Both the position numbers and the translations under genes were made by a program. A stretch of 19,099 nt of DNA from Chloroflexia bacterium (GTDB taxonomy: Bacteria > Chloroflexota > Chloroflexia > Thermomicrobiales > JALYUS01), in assembly GCA_025928215.1 (NCBI GenBank), contig JAICJW010000023.1:1-19099 (forward strand), given 5' to 3'. This document shows positions 14,192 to 19,099 of this stretch, one piece after another; the stretch's first letter is position 1, and each line of letters starts with the position of its first letter. A model generated the notes under the pieces. The model ran no database searches and was not told the DNA's origin. It worked only from the letters and a program-made list of their open reading frames with translations.

Positions 14192-15427
14192 CTAATCAGC
14201 AGCGGCGCTTGGCTCGTTCATCGGCCGGCCTTCTTCGCCGAATTGCTGGAGATAGGAGCGGATCGCGAGCGCTGCCGCCGCTCCCTCGCCCGCCGCCGAT
14301 GCGACCTGCTTCGTGCTTCCCACGCGGGCATCGCCCGCCGCGAATAGGCCGGGCATCGTCGTTTGCAACCCCGCATCCGTGACGATAAAACCGCGCTCAT
14401 CGAGCGTCACGATCCCCCGGAGGAAAGCCGTATTCGGCTGCAACCCGATGAAGACGAAGACGCCCGCCGGATGGGCGGTCTCGGTTGCACCGGAGGCAGT
14501 GTCCCGGATACGGACGGCGGTGAGGTGATTATGCGCCCCTTCAAATCCCTCAACGATTGTATGCGGACGCACGCTGATCCGATCGCACTCCGCGACTTTC
14601 TCCCGCACGACGGCGCTGGCGCTCAGGCCGTCGCCACGAACGAGGATCGTCACTCGGCGGGCGAACCGCGTGAGGAAGAGTGATTCCTCACCCGCACTGT
14701 TGCCGCCACCGATCACGAAGACATCCTGATCGCGATAGAACGGCCCGTCGCACGTCGCGCAGAAGTGAATGCCCGCGCCGAGAAAACCATCCTCGCCCGG
14801 CACGCCGAGCCGGCGATATGTGCTGCCGGGTGCAAGGAGGACGGCGTTCGCGGTGAGAGTCGTGCCGTCCGCCAGTTCGAGGCAGCGGTATGGGCCGTCC
14901 GCGCCGATGCCGGTCACTTCCTGCGCGGAGAGCAGCTCGACGCCGAACCGCCGCGCGTGAGCGACGAGCCGGGTGCGAAACTCCTCTCCTGTTACGCCAT
15001 CGGGAAAACCGGGATAGTTATCCAGGCGCTCGGTGATCGCCGCCTGGCCGCCGAGGCTGGATCGCTCGACAACAAGGGTCGAGATGCCCTCGCGCGCGGC
15101 GTAGATCGCGGCGGTGATCCCCGCCGGGCCACCACCCACGACGATGAGATCGTAGAAATGGTGCATGGCGCGTGTTTGCAGGCCGAGTTTCGCGGCCAGT
15201 TCGGCGTTCGTCGGCTCGACGAGGATGCTCTGATCGGCAAAGAGGATGACGGGAATGCTGTGCTTGCCGTCATTCAACTCCTCGATACGGCGCACGCCTT
15301 CGGGGCTAATATCGACGTCCACCCATTGATAGGGGACGCGGTGCTCGCCGAGGAACTGCTTGGCACGGCGGCAATCGGGGCACCACGGCGCGCCATAGAC
15401 GGTCAGGTTCGCATCGCTCGTACTCAT
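14192..15427 (-). CDS. Glutaredoxin-thioredoxin-reductase-like fusion flavoprotein
   Basis: A 411-residue fusion. Residues 1-85 are a glutaredoxin/NrdH-like domain with APWC16-PDC19 and the cis-proline segment HSIPV (Pro59). Residues 90-400 resemble thioredoxin reductase: FAD-binding GGGPAG (98-103), redox pair C223-A-T-C226 followed by DGPF, nucleotide-binding GGGNSAGEE (240-248) and GLFAAGD (360-366). It should move electrons from a nicotinamide or other donor through FAD and CATC to the attached CPDC site, making a self-contained disulfide reductase in the cytoplasm. The HRRxxxR motif that reads the NADPH phosphate in classic TrxB is replaced by VRGDGLSA, so the donor is open. ATG 15427 has GAGGGG upstream; the ATG two codons earlier sits on top of that signal. 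The longer frame to 15619 is not supported. Confidence 0.93.
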   Translation of the reverse strand: MSTSDANLTVYGAPWCPDCRRAKQFLGEHRVPYQWVDVDISPEGVRRIEELNDGKHSIPVILFADQSILVEPTNAELAAKLGLQTRAMHHFYDLIVVGGGPAGITAAIYAAREGISTLVVERSSLGGQAAITERLDNYPGFPDGVTGEEFRTRLVAHARRFGVELLSAQEVTGIGADGPYRCLELADGTTLTANAVLLAPGSTYRRLGVPGEDGFLGAGIHFCATCDGPFYRDQDVFVIGGGNSAGEESLFLTRFARRVTILVRGDGLSASAVVREKVAECDRISVRPHTIVEGFEGAHNHLTAVRIRDTASGATETAHPAGVFVFIGLQPNTAFLRGIVTLDERGFIVTDAGLQTTMPGLFAAGDARVGSTKQVASAAGEGAAAALAIRSYLQQFGEEGRPMNEPSAAAD

Positions 15428-15609
15428 GCTCATTCCCCTCTCAGGTTTGTTTGCCCCATCGTCGTGGGGCGCAATCCATCGTATCATTCTCCTCGGGCGA
15501 TAGCGCCCGGTCTTGCCCAGTATCATGCGGGGCGATGACGTGCGCATGACCCATCCCTTGCGATCTGCTTTCTCTCCGACCGCCACTACGAAACGAGGGG
15601 ATTCACTGC

Positions 15610-15837
15610 GTGACGCCACGATTACCGACCGATCCTCCCCCCGACCACGAGGCGCCTCCGCATCCCGACCTTTCGTGGTTCCTGCGCCGCGAGCTGATCA
15701 CGATCCCGCTCATTATCGTCATTGTCGGTACGCTCCTCGTCTTCGGCATCAGCCCGGCGACGCTCCTGTTCGTCATGTTGCTGACAATTGTCGTGCTCGG
15801 GTTCGTTTGGGGCGGCACGCCGGGGAGCGGTGAGTAA
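15610..15837 (+). CDS. Small two-helix membrane protein, unknown function
   Basis: A 75-residue protein starting at GTG with GAGGGG at 15595-15600. A proline-rich polar N-terminus (about 1-22, rich in Pro and Asp) is followed by two hydrophobic stretches, about 30-46 (ITIPLIIVIVGTLLVFG) and 49-67, with a short turn between, and a glycine-rich end. I do not recognise a family. It is divergent from the reductase fusion gene across 182 nt that contain two small hairpins (15453-15470 and near 15495-15508) but no clear promoter. The consistent hydrophobicity and the ribosome binding site argue that it is real. Confidence 0.65.
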   Translation: MTPRLPTDPPPDHEAPPHPDLSWFLRRELITIPLIIVIVGTLLVFGISPATLLFVMLLTIVVLGFVWGGTPGSGE

Positions 15838-15982
15838 CGCGGTCGCGAACCCAATAGATGCCGCGCTCCTGGCGATTTTCCACAGTACGGGTCACTTTTC
15901 GCTACCGAACGGATAGTTATTCGTTGTACTTTGTGCAAGGATGAGGGCCTTGTGGGGTGAGGCGCGACGAGGAGTGGACATC

Positions 15983-17614
15983 GTGGGGCCATTGATGCGG
16001 GATCGGACGCGCGCGGGCGCGTCGTTCGGTTTGCTTGTGCTGCTGCTTCCCTTGTTGTGCGCGGTCATGACGGTCCGCGCCGCCGCTCCTGTGCTCTTTG
16101 ATCCGATTTTCCAGCCCTTCGCAAGCAGCATCGGGGTGGACATTCTCGGCCTGCCGATATCGCCGGTCATCACGCGGGACGGCATGCGTTACCAGTACAC
16201 CGAGCGCACCCGCCTCGAAGTGCCGGTGGCGGGTGGCCCCGTCCAGTTGAGTCGCGCCGGGGCGATCCTCTCCGCCGGGCGCGATTTCACGCAGTTAGCG
16301 TCGAGCAGCGTCAATCCGCAGACACTGTATTTCCCCCAGACGAATCATAGCCTCGCCTATGGCTTTCGCCTCTACTGGGAGCAGCATGGCGGTCTCACGG
16401 TCTTCGGCCTGCCAATCTCCGAGGAGTTCCCGGAGTTCAATCCGGCGGATGGCAAGACCTACGATGTTCAGTACTTCGAGCGTGCCAAGTTCGAGCGGCA
16501 TCCCGAGTTCGCCGGGACGCCCAATGAGATCCAATTGGGCCTTCTCGGCGTGCAACTCTATCAGTTCTTCGAGGGTGTCGGGATGCCGGGCGCGACCACG
16601 CCGACGCCGGGCCTGAAGGCGCCATTTAACCCGGACATCGGCCTCGTCACTGAATTTACGAACCAGCCGCGCGACCGCCTCCTGAAGATGGTCGGCGATC
16701 TCGGCGTGCATTGGGTGCGGCAGCCGGTGCAGTGGTTCGCGTTGGAACCGACGCCCGGCGTCTATGATTTCGGTGGCCTCGGCCTCCTTCTCGACGATCT
16801 CAAGATTCAGGGTGTCAATGTGCTCCTGACGGTCTCGGGTAGCCCGAAGTGGGAGACGCCGACCGGCGACAATGGCGCGCCGCGCGATCCGGCCGATTTT
16901 GCGCGGTTCATGTCCGCGCTCGCGACGCGGTTCGCGGGGCGTGTGGGCGCGTATGAAGTCTGGAATGAGCCGAATCTCGCGCTCGAATGGGGGCCGCGCG
17001 TTGATCCGAACGCCTACGTGGAGATGCTGAAGGCGGTCGCTCCGGCGATTCGCGCGGCGGACCCGCATGCGATCATCGTCGCCGCCGCGCTCGGCCCGAC
17101 CGGATACAACGATCCGAAGATCGGCATAGATGACGTGCGCTACCTGGAGCAGTTGGAGGCGTACCAGAACGGTGTCTATCGCTATATGGCGGATGTGCAA
17201 GGTTCACACCCGTACGGCTATCGCAGCGCGCCGGACCTCCTCTGGCCGGAGAAGCCGAACACCGGGGAATACACGACTCATCCCTCGTTCTACTTCCGCC
17301 GCATCGAGCAGCAACGACTGGCGATGATCCGGGCGGGTGATGGGGGCCGGGCAATGTGGGTCACGGAATTCGGCTGGGGAAGCGGTAACTTCCCCGAATT
17401 CTCCGATGTCTCGGAGGATACGCGCGCGGCATGGATCACCCAGGCCGTCCAGCAGGCCCGCGCGCGCTATCCCTGGATCGGTGCGATGTTCGTCTGGAAC
17501 CTTAACTGGAGCGTGTTCAGCCCGCCCGATACCTCATGGGGCTACTTCAGCCTCATCAACCCGGATTACAGCCCGCGCCCCGCCTACAACGCCGTCAAAT
17601 ACCTCCCGAAATAG
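15983..17614 (+). CDS. Secreted clan-A-like glycoside hydrolase with LGxP-repeat N-terminus
   Basis: A 543-residue exported protein. A signal peptide (hydrophobic 13-31, likely cleavage after A33-A35) leads into a ~200-residue N-terminal region with ILGLPIS (54-60), VFGLPISEEF (from 140) and YFERAKFERHPE (from 164), a repeat style I know from Chloroflexota secreted proteins and that may bind the cell surface. The remaining ~340 residues look like a (beta/alpha)8 hydrolase related to GH5/GH39-type families: acid/base Glu329 in YEVWNEPN and nucleophile Glu462 in WVTEFGWG, 133 residues apart. It probably cleaves a beta-linked polysaccharide outside the cell; the exact substrate is unknown. The GTG at 15983 follows GAGGAG at 8 nt; ATG 15941 would add 14 residues with poor spacing to AAGG, and ATG 15995 is also possible. 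Confidence 0.85.
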   Translation: MGPLMRDRTRAGASFGLLVLLLPLLCAVMTVRAAAPVLFDPIFQPFASSIGVDILGLPISPVITRDGMRYQYTERTRLEVPVAGGPVQLSRAGAILSAGRDFTQLASSSVNPQTLYFPQTNHSLAYGFRLYWEQHGGLTVFGLPISEEFPEFNPADGKTYDVQYFERAKFERHPEFAGTPNEIQLGLLGVQLYQFFEGVGMPGATTPTPGLKAPFNPDIGLVTEFTNQPRDRLLKMVGDLGVHWVRQPVQWFALEPTPGVYDFGGLGLLLDDLKIQGVNVLLTVSGSPKWETPTGDNGAPRDPADFARFMSALATRFAGRVGAYEVWNEPNLALEWGPRVDPNAYVEMLKAVAPAIRAADPHAIIVAAALGPTGYNDPKIGIDDVRYLEQLEAYQNGVYRYMADVQGSHPYGYRSAPDLLWPEKPNTGEYTTHPSFYFRRIEQQRLAMIRAGDGGRAMWVTEFGWGSGNFPEFSDVSEDTRAAWITQAVQQARARYPWIGAMFVWNLNWSVFSPPDTSWGYFSLINPDYSPRPAYNAVKYLPK

Positions 17615-17639
17615 CGGAGACAAACCAACTACTCGCGTT

Positions 17640-18332
17640 TCAACCATCCAGCCAATGATCGAGCGGCTTCGCGAGGAGCATCGTGCGTGTCGTGCCATCC
17701 CGGTGGACGAAGCCCGCTTCTTCGAGGGCGTGAAGCACCGCCGCGCCGAGTGCGCCGCCGAGATGGGGGCGGCGTTCCGTCCAGTCGAGACAGCCAAAGG
17801 CATACATCCGGCGGGCCTGTTTTGCCTGATCGAGATTCACGCCACGGGCGCGGAGCGCCGCTTCGCCCGTCGGCGTGAGGCGATAGCGCGGCCGCGGCCC
17901 TTCCTCGGTCGTCAGCCACCCGCGTTCCACGAAGGCATCGAGCAACTGGACGCCTGTGACCCCGGCGAGATGGTCATAGCAGGTGCGAGCATGGCGGATC
18001 GGCAGATCGCGCTGGATGGCGCGTGCCGCTTGCGCGCTTCGTTTCGGTGGGTGCATCGTCGCCGACATGGATCCTCCTAACGCGGTAAACATCGCGTGGA
18101 TGCGCTCCGCGTCCACATGGTAGGTGCGCTGGCGGCCAAGAGTCGCCGCCTCCACCAACCCGGCGCGGCGGAGTAAGGCGAGATGCGTCGAGATACGCGG
18201 CTGCGCGAGGTCAAGACGCGCGGCGAGATCGTTCACGGTCGCGTCCCCCGCACAGAGGATCGCGAGCAGGCGCAGCCGCGTCTCGTCGGAAAGCGCCTGG
18301 GCGGATTGTGCGACCGTTTGCATCTCATTCAT
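17640..18332 (-). CDS. ArsR-family transcriptional regulator with C-terminal extension
   Basis: A 230-residue regulator. Residues ~5-90 are an ArsR-type winged helix (LSDETRLRLLAIL, LDLAQPRISTHLALLRRAGLVEA, then the wing RQRTYHVD). The second half has RTCYDHLAG near the middle and CLDWTERRPHLGGALGAA towards the end, a conserved extension I have seen in other ArsR-type proteins but whose ligand I do not know. The usual ArsR/CadC metal box (CxCxxC) is absent from the recognition helix. The start is uncertain (ATG 18332 or 18323); neither has a ribosome binding site. A -10 hexamer (TATACT) ends 10 nt upstream, so the transcript may be nearly leaderless. It is divergent from the DinB-family gene and probably controls it and itself. 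Confidence 0.9.
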   Translation of the reverse strand: MNEMQTVAQSAQALSDETRLRLLAILCAGDATVNDLAARLDLAQPRISTHLALLRRAGLVEAATLGRQRTYHVDAERIHAMFTALGGSMSATMHPPKRSAQAARAIQRDLPIRHARTCYDHLAGVTGVQLLDAFVERGWLTTEEGPRPRYRLTPTGEAALRARGVNLDQAKQARRMYAFGCLDWTERRPHLGGALGAAVLHALEEAGFVHRDGTTRTMLLAKPLDHWLDG

Positions 18333-18370
18333 CTCAATTGTAGTATATGTCGCGTGGATCTTAGATGCAA
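18318..18370. promoter_or_regulatory. Symmetric overlapping divergent promoters (ArsR-family / DinB-family genes)
   Basis: Minus strand: TTGCAT (18370-18365), 17-nt spacer, TATACT (18347-18342). Plus strand: TTGCAT (18318-18323), 17-nt spacer, TAGTAT (18341-18346). The two -10 elements overlap and both -35 elements are parts of an inverted repeat, TTGCATCT (18318-18325) and AGATGCAA (18363-18370), centred at 18344. A single regulator dimer bound here would block both directions. Confidence 0.55.
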
Positions 18371-18384
18371 GAGAGGAGAAGGAA

Positions 18385-18864
18385 ATGGTTGGTGAAGGCG
18401 CGCGGTTCGCGGTCGTGCTGGAGCGGATCGCGCGGGATGTGATGACGCAACTCGATGGGCTGCCGGACGATCTGCTCAACCGGCCCGTCCCGCTGCCGGA
18501 CGCGAACACGCTCTACGCGATCGCGACGCATCTCGCCGGTTCGACGGAGTTCTGGGCTGTGCAGATGGCGAGTGGCCGCGATGTCGGGCGGCACCGGCAG
18601 GCCGAGTTCCGCGCGATCGGCGACGGCCCCGCGTTGATCGCCCGCTACGAGCGGTTAATCGCCGCTGTTCACGACGCGCTCGATACGCTCTCTGATACCG
18701 CGCTGGACGGCATTCCCCCGCAGCCGCCCGCCGAATACCGCAGTACCGGCGGCCTCGGTGAGACGCTGACGCTCCGCGATTGCCTGCTGCACGCCATCGA
18801 GCATGGCGCGCTCCATCAGGGGCATATTCAGATCACGCGCCAGTTGATGGTGGACGGTCAGTAG
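18385..18864 (+). CDS. DinB-family protein
   Basis: A 159-residue protein of the DinB/YfiT-like four-helix bundle superfamily, many members of which bind a divalent metal and some of which are thiol-dependent transferases. The likely metal triad is His49 (IATHLAGS), His140 and His144 (HAIEHGALHQGHI), in the usual positions in the second and last helices. Length is typical (150-170). ATG at 18385 is preceded by AGGAG (18374-18378) at 6 nt; the frame upstream to 18124 runs inside the antisense ArsR-family gene and is not coding. It is transcribed divergently from that regulator, which suggests regulated expression in response to its unknown ligand. The enzymatic reaction cannot be assigned. Confidence 0.9.
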   Translation: MVGEGARFAVVLERIARDVMTQLDGLPDDLLNRPVPLPDANTLYAIATHLAGSTEFWAVQMASGRDVGRHRQAEFRAIGDGPALIARYERLIAAVHDALDTLSDTALDGIPPQPPAEYRSTGGLGETLTLRDCLLHAIEHGALHQGHIQITRQLMVDGQ

Positions 18865-18903
18865 CGGCGGCAAAGCAATGGCAGACATAATTGTTCCTAT
18901 CCG

Positions 18904-18937
18904 CCGTGGCGGGGTTGCCCCGACGGAAACCGCCGTC
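18904..18937. terminator. Possible hairpin terminator between convergent genes
   Basis: CGGGG-TTG-CCCCG (18910-18922) forms a 5-bp stem extended by CCGT/ACGG with a 2-nt bulge. An alternative stem GACGG/CCGTC (18922-18937) overlaps it. It lies between the DinB-family and DJ-1-like genes, which converge. There is no T tract, so confidence is low. Confidence 0.35.
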
Positions 18938-18951
18938 TTCGTGCAGGTGGG

Positions 18952-19099
18952 TCAACTCGGCTTGTAGTGGTCGTATTCCATATGCCGTGCGGTTTTGGCG
19001 GCGATCTCCGCGCCCTTGAGGCGGCCGACGACATAGAGGGCCATATCAATGCCCGCCGAAACGCCCGCGCTCGTCACGATCTCACCCTCGTCCACGAAG
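18952..19099 (-). CDS. DJ-1/PfpI family protein (C-terminal fragment, cut by window edge)
   Basis: The last 48 residues of a protein that runs in from beyond the window on the minus strand; the frame is open to the edge and ends at TGA (18952-18954). It reads FVDEGEIVTSAGVSAGIDMA, then LYVVGRL, AAKTARHMEY and a short tail. The TSAGVSAGIDMAL segment followed by the alanine/methionine-rich helix is characteristic of the C-terminal part of DJ-1/PfpI-type (class I glutamine amidotransferase-like) proteins, such as isonitrile-hydratase-like enzymes and the N-terminal domain of GlxA/FtrA-type regulators. Because it stops here it has no C-terminal AraC domain, so it is not a GlxA-type regulator. The catalytic cysteine lies outside the window. 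Confidence 0.85.
   Translation of the reverse strand, partial: FVDEGEIVTSAGVSAGIDMALYVVGRLKGAEIAAKTARHMEYDHYKPS

Noticed and set aside
15513..15833. 106-codon plus-strand frame overlapping the small membrane protein
   Set aside because: Arg/Pro/His-rich and featureless, without a good ribosome binding site; the 75-residue frame has two clean membrane helices and GAGGGG upstream of its start.
1..19099. tRNA, rRNA, CRISPR array, transposase, integrase or toxin-antitoxin genes
   Set aside because: I saw no cloverleaf or rRNA-like conserved stretch, no regularly spaced repeats with unique spacers, and no such protein motif in any credible frame.

Overview
This is a GC-rich, densely packed bacterial chromosome segment with no phage, IS or CRISPR signature. 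The best taxonomic clue is the secreted glycoside hydrolase at 15983-17614. Its N-terminal part carries repeated LGxP/FGxPIS and YFERAxFExHPE motifs that I associate with Chloroflexota extracellular proteins. The multi-PAS kinase style, an orphan UgpC-type ATPase and dispersed CCCCTCTCC-type palindromic repeats fit the same phylum. The assignment is inference, not proof.

Layout. (1) 1-334 is a near-perfect 120-bp inverted repeat in front of an orphan UgpC/MalK-type ABC ATPase (400-1518, followed by a strong terminator). (2) 1605-3608, minus strand: a dienelactone-hydrolase-family gene followed by an MFS transporter, probably one operon. (3) 3823-5876, plus strand: an EntS-like MFS exporter translationally coupled (ATGA overlap) to a metallo-beta-lactamase-fold hydrolase with an altered metal motif. 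(4) 5978-13521 is a sigma-54 signalling block. On the minus strand lie a CheY-like receiver, rpoN (sigma-54, with an inserted four-cysteine zinc-ribbon-like motif) and an NtrC-type activator. A six-PAS membrane histidine kinase is divergent from them. (5) 13574-15427, minus strand: a cysteine-free HxlR regulator and a glutaredoxin-thioredoxin-reductase-like fusion. (6) 15610-17614, plus strand: a small two-helix membrane protein and the secreted clan-A-like glycoside hydrolase. (7) 17640-18864: an ArsR-family regulator and a DinB-family protein diverge from a compact symmetric promoter. (8) 18952-19099 is the C-terminal end of a DJ-1/PfpI-family gene cut by the window edge.

The most interesting region is the sigma-54 block. 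I see close matches (10 of 11 consensus positions) to the sigma-54 -24/-12 promoter on the minus strand in front of both rpoN (9281-9296) and the receiver gene (9861-9876). A perfect 8-bp dyad lies about 105 bp upstream of the second one, where an NtrC-type activator would be expected to bind. This suggests a self-contained circuit: the kinase senses a signal, the receiver and the NtrC-type activator relay it, and sigma-54 transcribes its own gene and the receiver gene. The specific signal and targets cannot be read from the sequence.
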